This document shows positions 1 through 5,405 of a stretch of 5,405 nucleotides of DNA, one piece after another. The notes beneath the pieces are model-generated. The model was not told where the DNA came from. It saw nothing but the letters and a program-made list of their open reading frames with translations, and did no database searches. Source of the stretch: Comamonadaceae bacterium (GTDB lineage: Bacteria > Pseudomonadota > Gammaproteobacteria > Burkholderiales > Burkholderiaceae_C). The stretch covers positions 1 through 5,405 of the forward strand of contig CANJNX010000083.1 in the NCBI GenBank assembly GCA_947475495.1, in the 5' to 3' direction. Made by a program: the position numbers and the translations under genes. The first letter of the stretch is position 1, and each line of letters starts with the position of its first letter.

Positions 1-294
1 GGCTGCCGCCAAAGCCACAACCGCCAGCACCGCCAATACGGCGGGCAAACCGCCGTAGGTGTGCATGGCCACAAAGAGCCACCAAAACGTAGCACTTAAT
101 GCGACGGTGGCAAAGCCTTGCCCGAGGGCAAACGCATGGCGCGCACTATGGGCTTTTTGTAAGGCAAAGCCCAGGCCCACCATAGAGAGCAACTGCAAGG
201 CCCACAGTGCTTGGCCGCTTTCAAAACCAAAGTGAAAAGGCCACGCAATACTGACAGCGTGGCACAGCGCCGCTAGAAAAAGCAGCGGCCACAC
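1..294 (-). CDS. lnt: Apolipoprotein N-acyltransferase, N-terminal part (3' end outside window)
   Basis: Lnt is an inner-membrane enzyme that moves an acyl chain from a phospholipid to the free amino group of the N-terminal cysteine of diacylglyceryl-lipoproteins, the last step of lipoprotein maturation. Only the first 98 codons are present. They show about four hydrophobic segments (roughly residues 2-18, 28-46, 57-77 and 82-98) and the motif WWLFVAMHTYGGLPA at 71-85, which matches the 'FGGLP' membrane signature of Lnt (E. coli has a VSIYTFGGLPG-like stretch). The catalytic nitrilase-like domain lies beyond the window. The start chosen is GTG at 294, five bases after the corC stop; an AAGG lies ten bases upstream, inside the end of corC. 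Position directly after corC/ybeX is the usual arrangement in proteobacteria and supports the call. Translational coupling with corC is inferred. Family identity is quite certain; the exact start is less so. Confidence 0.9.
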   Translation of the reverse strand, partial: MWPLLFLAALCHAVSIAWPFHFGFESGQALWALQLLSMVGLGFALQKAHSARHAFALGQGFATVALSATFWWLFVAMHTYGGLPAVLAVLAVVALAAA

Positions 295-299
295 GGTTA

Positions 300-1172
300 T
301 CAGGCCTTGGGCGCAAGCGCCACAGGAGAAACTTTGAACCAGCGCACTGCGCCGCCCTTGGTGTGCAACACAACAAACTGCAAGCCAGCAACGACATGGC
401 GCTCTCCGCGTTTGGGTACATGCCCCATCGCGTGGGCAATCAGGCCGCCGATGGTGTCAAAGTCATCCTCGGGTTCGCTGCCTTGCACCTGTACGCCAAA
501 CGCGGTGTTCACCCTTTCAATGGGCGTGTCGCCGCCAACGCGAAAGGTCTGGTCAGCCAAGGCAAAGATATCACCTTCGTCGTCTTCAATGTCAAACTCA
601 TCTTCAATCTCGCCGACGATTTGCTCTAAAACATCTTCAATCGTGATCAAACCTGCAACCCGCCCAAACTCATCGATCACGATCGCCAAATGGTTGCGGT
701 AGCCACGGAAATCGCGCAGCAAGTCGTTCAGCCCCTTGGTCTCAGGAATAAAAACAGCGGGGCGAAGCAAAGCGCGAATATTGAGCTCAGGGGCCCGCTG
801 CAATTTGAGTAAATCTTTGGCCATCAAGGTGCCAATGATGTTTTCACGCTCGCCTTCAAAGACGGGAAAGCGCGAGTGCGCGGTGTCAATCACCATGTGC
901 ATCAAGTCATCCATGGGCGCTTGAATGTCAATCACGTCCATCCGGGTTGCCGGAACCATCACATCGCCGGCCGTCATATCGGCCATGCGAATCACGCCTT
1001 CGAGCATGGCGCGGGACTGGGCTCCAATGATGTTGTTGTCTTCGGCCTCGGCCAGGGTTTCGATCAACTCGTCGGTAGAGTCCGGGCCGGGGTGGATAAA
1101 TTCAGCGAGTTTTTGAAGAAAAGTACGCTTGTCTTCTTTTTCAGGGGAATGCGCGGGGTGGGGGTCTGACAC
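300..1172 (-). CDS. corC: CorC/YbeX-family CBS-domain protein
   Basis: This 290-residue protein matches the soluble CorC/YbeX group, historically linked to magnesium/cobalt efflux and in E. coli also to ribosome metabolism; its biochemical role is not settled. Order of parts: an acidic N-terminal region with a conserved stretch around 31-44 (DSTDELIETLAEAE), a first CBS domain about 67-125 opening with the motif DVMVPATRMDV, a second CBS domain about 133-188 ending in DEFGRVAGLITIEDVLEQ, then a CorC_HlyC domain about 205-285 with FDTIGGL at 238-244. The N-terminal DUF21 membrane domain of larger relatives is absent, as is normal for YbeX. The start is GTG at 1172: an in-frame TAG lies upstream (1211-1209) with no other usual start codon between, and the next in-frame ATG would remove part of the conserved N-terminus. 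No good Shine-Dalgarno sequence precedes this GTG. The gene ends in TGA five bases before lnt. Confidence 0.94.
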   Translation of the reverse strand: MSDPHPAHSPEKEDKRTFLQKLAEFIHPGPDSTDELIETLAEAEDNNIIGAQSRAMLEGVIRMADMTAGDVMVPATRMDVIDIQAPMDDLMHMVIDTAHSRFPVFEGERENIIGTLMAKDLLKLQRAPELNIRALLRPAVFIPETKGLNDLLRDFRGYRNHLAIVIDEFGRVAGLITIEDVLEQIVGEIEDEFDIEDDEGDIFALADQTFRVGGDTPIERVNTAFGVQVQGSEPEDDFDTIGGLIAHAMGHVPKRGERHVVAGLQFVVLHTKGGAVRWFKVSPVALAPKA

Positions 1173-1256
1173 TGACGTGGGGCAAGGAATGCCGTGGTTG
1201 CGAAGTCGCTAGGATAGCCGATGCGCACTGCGCTGGTGTGAAAATCGCTGGGAGCC
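1173..1256 (-). other. GNAT-corC intergenic gap with a short perfect dyad
   Basis: The 84-bp gap holds a perfect inverted repeat GCGCA-C-TGCGC (1223-1233) and, about 14 bp further on, GCGA-CT-TCGC (1209-1200). TTCACA (1242-1237) and TATCCT (1216-1211) resemble -35 and -10 boxes, but their 20-bp spacing is too wide for a normal sigma-70 promoter. No terminator with a T-run is visible. Whether corC-lnt has its own promoter here cannot be decided from the sequence. Confidence 0.3.
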
Positions 1257-1991
1257 TCAGGGCGAGACTTTGCTTTGCGCGTCTTGCGATAAGCGGCGTA
1301 CTTCTTGGACATCGGCCAATATCTCCCAAAACTGCTTGGCCTGCACTTTGAGGCGGTAGTCGGTATCGGCGATCTGGTCGTCTACCATTTCACTCATGCG
1401 GGTGTGCATCGACGGCGCAGGCAGACGCAGATAGGCATCCGATTCGCTGCCGTGGCGCTCGACCGAAGCGCCCGCCCGTCGGGCGATTTTCAGCATGGCG
1501 GAGTTTTCACTCAAGGCGTGGATAAACATCAAGGAAATGCGGTCGTTGGTGGCATGCACCTGCGCGCGTGCAAAAAGCTTGCTGCCCAAGCCGCGACTGC
1601 GGGCATGGGGCAGCACAGAGACGCCAAACTCGGCACAGGTTTCGGCATGCTTGTCTTGGGAGTAGGCCAAATGCGCGACTGCGATCAGGCGCAAGCGCCG
1701 GTCAAATATGCCAAACACCTTGTCTTTGACAAAGTCGAGTCCTTGGGCGTACTGCTGAATTTGGGCGTCTTGTGCTGCATACCCAAAGCGCAAATAGCGA
1801 TCTTCGGGCGGCAATTCGAGCAAATGCGATACAACGGCTTTTCGGTGGCGTTCAGACAAGGCGCGAATGGGCACAACAGCCACCGCCGCGTGGCTGATGT
1901 GGCGCTGCAAGTCCGCGGTTTTGAGCTGGGGGTGCAGCAAAGCGCGGGCGGCGTGCCAAAGTTCATGCAACATGGACTGAAATAAGAACAT
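1257..1991 (-). CDS. GNAT-family N-acetyltransferase with C-terminal helical tail
   Basis: The protein (244 residues from ATG 1991; 247 from GTG 2000) carries the GNAT fold, which transfers an acetyl group from acetyl-CoA to an amine. Counting from GTG 2000, residues 102-131 fit the central strands (LRLIAVAHLAYS, then CAEFGVSVLP), and R134-S-R-G-L-G139 is the acetyl-CoA pyrophosphate-binding loop (R/Q-x-x-G-x-G/A). E165-N166 followed by AML and an A-G pair at 176-177 match the final helix region. An N-terminal part (about 40-95) contains ELPPEDRYLRFGYA, seen in stand-alone GNATs of this kind in Comamonadaceae. A roughly 50-residue tail (195-247) is predicted helical and charged. The substrate is unknown. 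Three starts are possible: GTG 2000, ATG 1991 and ATG 1973. ATG 1991 is preferred because it is the first ATG and a GGGG lies just upstream. The gene follows the YhgE/Pip gene by a short gap and precedes corC by 84 bp. Confidence 0.85.
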   Translation of the reverse strand: MFLFQSMLHELWHAARALLHPQLKTADLQRHISHAAVAVVPIRALSERHRKAVVSHLLELPPEDRYLRFGYAAQDAQIQQYAQGLDFVKDKVFGIFDRRLRLIAVAHLAYSQDKHAETCAEFGVSVLPHARSRGLGSKLFARAQVHATNDRISLMFIHALSENSAMLKIARRAGASVERHGSESDAYLRLPAPSMHTRMSEMVDDQIADTDYRLKVQAKQFWEILADVQEVRRLSQDAQSKVSP

Positions 1992-1998
1992 AGGCCCC

Positions 1999-2037
1999 AC
2001 TATAAGGGTTTTCCCTAGGTATCGCTACCCATCCCTT
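1999..2037 (-). promoter_or_regulatory. Two adjacent small dyads and a -10-like box upstream of the GNAT gene
   Basis: In the 44-bp gap after the YhgE/Pip gene, the minus strand reads a dyad GGTA-GCGA-TACC (2029-2018, GNRA-type loop if RNA). It is followed at once by AGGG-AAAA-CCCT (2016-2005) and then TATAGT (2004-1999), which resembles a -10 box. AAGGG at 2037-2033 could instead pair with CCCTT at 2008-2004. There is no T-run after the second hairpin, so it is not a standard terminator, and no good -35 box is present at 17 bp. An operator or promoter for the GNAT gene is plausible but unproven; the arms are only 4 bp. Confidence 0.35.
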
Positions 2038-2044
2038 GAAAAAT

Positions 2045-3991
2045 CTACAAATCCAACTGTGGTCGGAGTTGGCGCAGCGACACATAACGCCATTGACCGA
2101 ACACGACTGTGAGGATGGCAGCGCTCAATCCGAGGCAGGAAACGTGAAGCCACGGCAGGGCCCATGCGCCTTCAAAAGCCCCAAATAAAGCGGCTTTGAG
2201 GCCATGGTTGAGCCATGTAATTGGAAGCCATGGGCTCAGCGCCGCAAAAAAACTCCCGCTGAGCTCCACCGGCATGGCGCCGCCTGAGGCCGTTAATTGC
2301 ACGGCCAATAACAGCATCGCCACCACCTTACCCGCATCGCCCAAAAAACGGATCAAAGCGGCAATGATGAAAAAAAAGGCCAAACCAGCGCTTAAAACCG
2401 TAACGACTAAAGCCCCAGGGTGAATGACGTCAACTTGCAATACCGCAAACAAGGTCAATAGAGCCACCCCACCTTGCACTAAAACAATGGCGCTGGGCAA
2501 AGCCACCTTGCCGAGCAACTGTGCTGCGGGGTGAAATGGTTTGGCATGCTGGGGCAGCACCCGCAGATTCACAAAAAAGACCGCAATCCCTGCGCCTAGC
2601 CACAACGCCGCGGGGATGATGTTGGCGATAAATCCAATGCCATTATTTTTGACCGCGGCATCGACTTCAAAAAGTGGGCGTACCGAATCTGCCAAGCCCT
2701 CCGCGCTTCCTTTGGGTTCGTTGCCCAGATCGGGAATGGAATTTTGTACAAGAGCCAAACCCATTTCTAAGCGTTTACTAGCGACGCTTATTTGCTCGTT
2801 GCCCTGGGCCAAGGCCTTGGTGGCAAGGGCCAACTCCGTTGCTCCAGTATCCAAGTTATCAAACTGGCTGTCATCTGGCCATTGCGTGACCGCAGAGCGT
2901 ACAGCGCTGTTCATATTGCGTACGCCAGCGGTTAGTGTGTTCACTCCTGTACTCAAACTGCGAGCGCCTTCTTGAATTTTTTGTTCAGCATCTACGGCTG
3001 TTTGAATTCCTTGGTCAAGCTCAAGTAACCCAACCGACACCTGCGTCACACTGTCACGTACGGAAGGCCGCACCAACAGGCTGTTATCAGCCTCGTCTTT
3101 AAATAAAGCCACATTGGAATGGAGATCGCGACTTCCATTTTTCAGGACCTTCAGCCCAAGGCCTAGATCAGACAATCCGCTCACGAGGGCATTGGTGCCA
3201 GTATCTAAGCGATTTAATTCGGAATTGCGAGGACGCTGAGCATCCATGGTGCGTAAACCAGCACCCATTTCTTTCATGCCACTGCTCATTTGGGAGACTT
3301 TTCCGTCGAGTTGGCTGGCACCAGCGCTGAGTGATTTTGCGCCACTCCATGCCCTCGCTGCACCCTGACTGAGTTCTTGCGAACCTTCGTGAAGTTCTGC
3401 AATGCCATCGTGCAAACGCATCACGTTATTTTTAGATCCAGCGGCATTGGTCAGTACCAATGACCACCGTTGCGCATTCAGACTCTCATTGACTTTGTGA
3501 CCGAGTTCGGTTGCAAAAAGCTGTGCAATGCGAGCCGTTTCGTATTGATTGCCTTGGGACGCGAACACCACCAGTTTCCCGGCGCCCGGCTGCGCGCCGG
3601 GCACCGCGCTCGAACTAAAGTCTCTCGGAATGATCAACGCAAACGCCAAACTGCCTTGGCGCACGCGTTGACGTGCTTCATCGGAGTTGTCTAAGGGTTG
3701 GTAATCAAAGCGATGCGAAGTTTGCAAGTTGTTGGTGAGTTCATGACCTACGCTGAAGGTCCTATCTTGGAACACCACGCCTTGGTCCAAGTTGACGATC
3801 CCGACTTTCAAGGCCTGGCTGTGGGCAGCCGGATCCCACAGGCTTGACAAATAAATAACGGTGTAGAGCGAAGGGATGAGCGCGACTGCAACCACGGACC
3901 ACATCAGTTTGGAGCGGCGAAGAAAAAATCCAATCTCTATTCGCGCTATCGATCGTGATTGGCGCAATACCTTGCGCAGAAAAACTACCAA
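2045..3991 (-). CDS. YhgE/Pip-family membrane protein
   Basis: This 648-residue protein (numbered from TTG 3991) belongs to the YhgE/Pip family, related to the ABC-2 membrane domain and known from Lactococcus phage infection protein and Gram-positive YhgE. Its biochemical role is poorly defined. Layout: a basic N-terminus, one membrane segment about 30-50 followed by WDP at 52-54, a large extracytoplasmic region to about 455, then about five membrane segments (456-476, 495-518, 527-549, 554-574, 613-632). The family signature QLTASGGAMP, then FFAALSPWLPITW, falls at 565-594. The middle contains many LxxG heptads. An ATG at 4045 would give 666 residues but overlap the upstream gene by 61 bp and has no ribosome site. 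TTG 3991 overlaps the upstream stop (TTGGTAG), has AGG six bases ahead, and gives the short basic leader usual before the first membrane segment. No ABC ATPase gene is in the window. Family call is strong, start moderate, function unknown. Confidence 0.87.
   Translation of the reverse strand: MVVFLRKVLRQSRSIARIEIGFFLRRSKLMWSVVAVALIPSLYTVIYLSSLWDPAAHSQALKVGIVNLDQGVVFQDRTFSVGHELTNNLQTSHRFDYQPLDNSDEARQRVRQGSLAFALIIPRDFSSSAVPGAQPGAGKLVVFASQGNQYETARIAQLFATELGHKVNESLNAQRWSLVLTNAAGSKNNVMRLHDGIAELHEGSQELSQGAARAWSGAKSLSAGASQLDGKVSQMSSGMKEMGAGLRTMDAQRPRNSELNRLDTGTNALVSGLSDLGLGLKVLKNGSRDLHSNVALFKDEADNSLLVRPSVRDSVTQVSVGLLELDQGIQTAVDAEQKIQEGARSLSTGVNTLTAGVRNMNSAVRSAVTQWPDDSQFDNLDTGATELALATKALAQGNEQISVASKRLEMGLALVQNSIPDLGNEPKGSAEGLADSVRPLFEVDAAVKNNGIGFIANIIPAALWLGAGIAVFFVNLRVLPQHAKPFHPAAQLLGKVALPSAIVLVQGGVALLTLFAVLQVDVIHPGALVVTVLSAGLAFFFIIAALIRFLGDAGKVVAMLLLAVQLTASGGAMPVELSGSFFAALSPWLPITWLNHGLKAALFGAFEGAWALPWLHVSCLGLSAAILTVVFGQWRYVSLRQLRPQLDL
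2753..3415 (-). repeat. Four blocks of LxxG heptad repeats within the YhgE/Pip protein
   Basis: The encoded protein shows Leu (or I/V/M/A) and Gly (or Ala) at a seven-residue period, in the pattern L-x-x-G-x-x-x. Numbered from TTG 3991, the blocks are about 193-246 (eight heptads, Gly at 196, 203, 210, 217, 224, 238, 245), 262-294 (five, starting LDTG), 318-363 (seven, Gly at 321, 328, 342, 349, 356) and 380-413 (five, again starting LDTG). The periodicity breaks between blocks. Such xxxLxxG heptads are a known feature of YhgE/Pip proteins and suggest a long helical, coiled-coil-like extracytoplasmic stalk. The repeat is at protein level only; the DNA copies are diverged. Confidence 0.82.
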
Positions 3992-4455
3992 CGTAAACCT
4001 AAGCGCGTAAAGGCTTTGCTTAAGACAAACAAAGGCCCGACCCATAGGTACTGGATGTCTTCAAAAAAGGACGGTTTTTTGCCTTCGATGTGGTGACCGA
4101 TGAATTGAAAAATCCACGCCACCACAAAAATAGCCACACTCGCACCCACCAAAATCCCACGCTGGTTGAGTGCATCCACAATGCTCAGAAGGATGGAGGT
4201 GCCCAGCAGCATGCAGATTGTGAACGGGCCAGACAAGCGGGCGTAGTACACCAAACTGGCCCCAAAAAACACCAACACCACCGCAGGGTGAATCGCAAAC
4301 ATCAAGCCTGCCAAACTCAGCATGATGGCCGGTATGGCGATGTAATGAATCAGCTCATTGACAGGATGGGTGTGGCTCAGTCCGTAGTGGGCCAGCAGGG
4401 TATCGACTTTGCGTTCTGGGGTATCCAAAGCAGCGGTTTCTATGGGTTGGGTCAT
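3985..4455 (-). CDS. Mpo1-like (DUF962) membrane protein
   Basis: This 156-residue protein belongs to the DUF962/YGL010w-like family. The yeast member Mpo1 is an Fe(II)-dependent dioxygenase of the ER that shortens 2-hydroxy fatty acids by one carbon (alpha-oxidation). Bacterial members are mostly untested, so a lipid-oxidation role here is inference. The sequence shows the two conserved His-rich motifs: HYGLSHTHPVNELIHYIAIP (residues 23-42, His 28, 30 and 37) and QFIGHHIEGKKP (117-128, His 121 and 122, Glu 124). Four to five hydrophobic segments (about 39-55, 57-72, 76-95, 101-119, 133-147) fit an inner-membrane protein, and the length is usual for the family. The start ATG 4455 is firm because AGGAGA lies just upstream. 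It begins 32 bp after the oxidoreductase stop, and its TAG stop is overlapped by the proposed start of the YhgE/Pip gene, suggesting an operon. Confidence 0.9.
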   Translation of the reverse strand: MTQPIETAALDTPERKVDTLLAHYGLSHTHPVNELIHYIAIPAIMLSLAGLMFAIHPAVVLVFFGASLVYYARLSGPFTICMLLGTSILLSIVDALNQRGILVGASVAIFVVAWIFQFIGHHIEGKKPSFFEDIQYLWVGPLFVLSKAFTRLGLRW

Positions 4456-4460
4456 CGCAT

Positions 4461-4466
4461 TCTCCT
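4461..4466 (-). promoter_or_regulatory. Strong Shine-Dalgarno sequence of the Mpo1-like gene
   Basis: AGGAGA on the minus strand ends five bases before ATG 4455. It is the only near-consensus ribosome binding site in the window and fixes the start of the Mpo1-like gene. The other genes have weak or no such site. Confidence 0.85.
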
Positions 4467-4487
4467 AGCGTGAAAGCATCACAGTCA

Positions 4488-5405
4488 TCATAAATGGAAG
4501 TATTTTTTCATCCATTTCACCCAACGCCCTTGGGCGCTGCGTCCCCGCCAGTAGGCAATGGCGTGGTGGTTGGCAGCAAAAAATATTTTGAGCGGATCGC
4601 GAGGCGCAGCGCGCAGTGTGTGCGGCTTCTCGGGTGACAAAGCCGCACTGAGGTTGTGCGCCAACACGCTGCTGTCTTCATGGACAAAAAATACATGGGG
4701 ATGGTTGGTGCTTCGCTCAGATGCGTCCGTGGCTACGCTAGTGTTTGCGGGCTCACCCAAGCGCAAGACTTCAGCCGTGTCGAGTCCGCTGCCCTCTAAC
4801 CACGCCGGTACCGGTTGGGGCAGCACCAAGAGGGGAACATCACAGGCCAAGCGCGTGCTTCCAGTGAGCCAAACATCGTCATGCGTGAGTGCCGTGACCG
4901 GCTCATACAAGACGTCCACGCGCTGCGCTTTGAGGGCGGCGCGCATACGTTGAAGTAATTGGGCAGGGTAGTTCTGTTGGAGTTCAGGAGGCCCAGGCAG
5001 CCAGGTCACTGCGGCGTGCGGCATGCGTTGGCGCATCGCCAAAGCCAGCTCAAATGCTTGGGTTCCCGCGCCAATGACGGACAAGCGCAAAGGCCGGGTT
5101 GTGCCCAGCTCGCAGACCCGCGGCCAAAGACTGGCAAATTTTTCTAAGGGCGCAACAAACATGGCGTGTTCCCGCACGCCGGGCATCTCCAGTTCGATCG
5201 AGTCGCGGTGGGGCTGGGCGCCCGCATTGATTGACAGGATGTCAAATGCGAGGGTTTGCCCATCGTCAAGCTGCAGTGTGCGAGCGTCTGCGTCTAAAGC
5301 GACCACGTTGTTTTGAATCCATTGCACGCCGCTGCGCGCAACCGCTTGTGCAACATCAGTACTACAAGCTTCCAATGGCAAAGCGCCAGCCACCCAATCG
5401 GCCAA
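4488..5405 (-). CDS. FAD-dependent pyridine nucleotide-disulfide oxidoreductase (NDH-2-like / SelD-associated type), 5' end outside window
   Basis: An open frame of 305 codons enters from the window edge; the true start and the first FAD-binding Rossmann motif lie outside. The visible part resembles NDH-2-like flavoproteins, particularly the group found fused to or beside selenophosphate synthetase (SelD). Such enzymes pass electrons from NAD(P)H through FAD to an acceptor, which cannot be told here. Counting from the edge: residues 26-63 (VVALDADARTLQLDDG, then FDILSINAGAQP) fit the end of the FAD domain, and 107-120 (RLSVIGAGTQAFEL) is the second dinucleotide motif with Ala in place of the third Gly. 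WLEGSGL at 202-208 and HPHVFF at 235-240 also align, and the tail (HHAIAYWRGRSAQGRWVKWMKK, 280-301) fits the family end. The usual AAGD motif after the VF is replaced by VHED, and the following loop is shorter than usual. The 32-bp gap to the next gene suggests an operon. Confidence 0.78.
   Translation of the reverse strand: MADWVAGALPLEACSTDVAQAVARSGVQWIQNNVVALDADARTLQLDDGQTLAFDILSINAGAQPHRDSIELEMPGVREHAMFVAPLEKFASLWPRVCELGTTRPLRLSVIGAGTQAFELALAMRQRMPHAAVTWLPGPPELQQNYPAQLLQRMRAALKAQRVDVLYEPVTALTHDDVWLTGSTRLACDVPLLVLPQPVPAWLEGSGLDTAEVLRLGEPANTSVATDASERSTNHPHVFFVHEDSSVLAHNLSAALSPEKPHTLRAAPRDPLKIFFAANHHAIAYWRGRSAQGRWVKWMKKYFHL

Noticed and set aside
1305..1985. A long plus-strand open frame (226 codons) opposite the GNAT gene
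   Set aside because: It is fully antisense to a gene with clear GNAT motifs, and its translation has no recognisable domain. It looks like a shadow of codon bias on the other strand.
2004..2016. AGGG-AAAA-CCCT hairpin as a rho-independent terminator of the YhgE/Pip gene
   Set aside because: The stem is only 4 bp and the downstream sequence TATAGTGGGG has no T-run.
2541..2975. Plus-strand open frame inside the YhgE/Pip gene
   Set aside because: Antisense to the repeat region; its low-complexity composition mirrors the repeat codons, and no start signal or family likeness is seen.
2045..3991. Complete ABC exporter based on the ABC-2-like YhgE/Pip protein
   Set aside because: No ATPase gene with Walker motifs is present in the window, and YhgE/Pip proteins are not shown to need one.
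4090..4473. Plus-strand open frame opposite the Mpo1-like gene
   Set aside because: Antisense to a confident conserved gene; its His/Gln-rich translation is typical of a reversed membrane-protein gene.
4488..5405. TTG at 5405 as the true start of the oxidoreductase
   Set aside because: The frame is open to the window edge and the N-terminal FAD-binding motif expected for the family is missing, so the gene is cut by the window and does not start there.

Overview
The window is a compact run of six protein genes, all read on the minus strand. The first and last are cut by the window edges. Moderate GC content, the protein sequences and the ybeX-lnt pair suggest a betaproteobacterium of the Burkholderiales, most like a freshwater Comamonadaceae (Rhodoferax/Limnohabitans/Polaromonas type). 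This placement rests on remembered family resemblance, not on a search. I see no rRNA, tRNA, CRISPR array, insertion sequence or phage gene.

In the direction of transcription (high to low coordinates), the first block is 5405-2045. It holds the 3' part of a flavin-dependent pyridine-nucleotide oxidoreductase, related to NDH-2 and to the SelD-associated oxidoreductase domain. Next comes a small Mpo1-like (DUF962) membrane protein with an excellent ribosome binding site, then a large YhgE/Pip-family membrane protein. Spacings of 32 bp and a short overlap suggest one transcription unit. The YhgE/Pip protein has a long extracytoplasmic region built from four blocks of LxxG heptads. The common function of the three genes is not evident.

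The second block is 2000-1. It holds a GNAT acetyltransferase with a C-terminal helical tail, then CorC/YbeX (paired CBS domains plus the CorC_HlyC domain), then the start of lnt, apolipoprotein N-acyltransferase. lnt starts 5 bp after the corC stop, so the two are probably translationally coupled. The ybeZ-ybeY genes that precede ybeX in many proteobacteria are absent; the GNAT gene occupies that place.

Noncoding DNA is scarce. The two notable gaps are 2001-2044, with two adjacent small dyads and a possible -10 element before the GNAT gene, and 1173-1256, with a short perfect dyad before corC. No gene-free stretch exceeds 300 bases. The content is mostly ordinary chromosome. The points most worth a second look are the eroded C-terminal FAD motif of the oxidoreductase, the unusual oxidoreductase/Mpo1-like/YhgE grouping, the heptad architecture, and the dyads before the GNAT gene.
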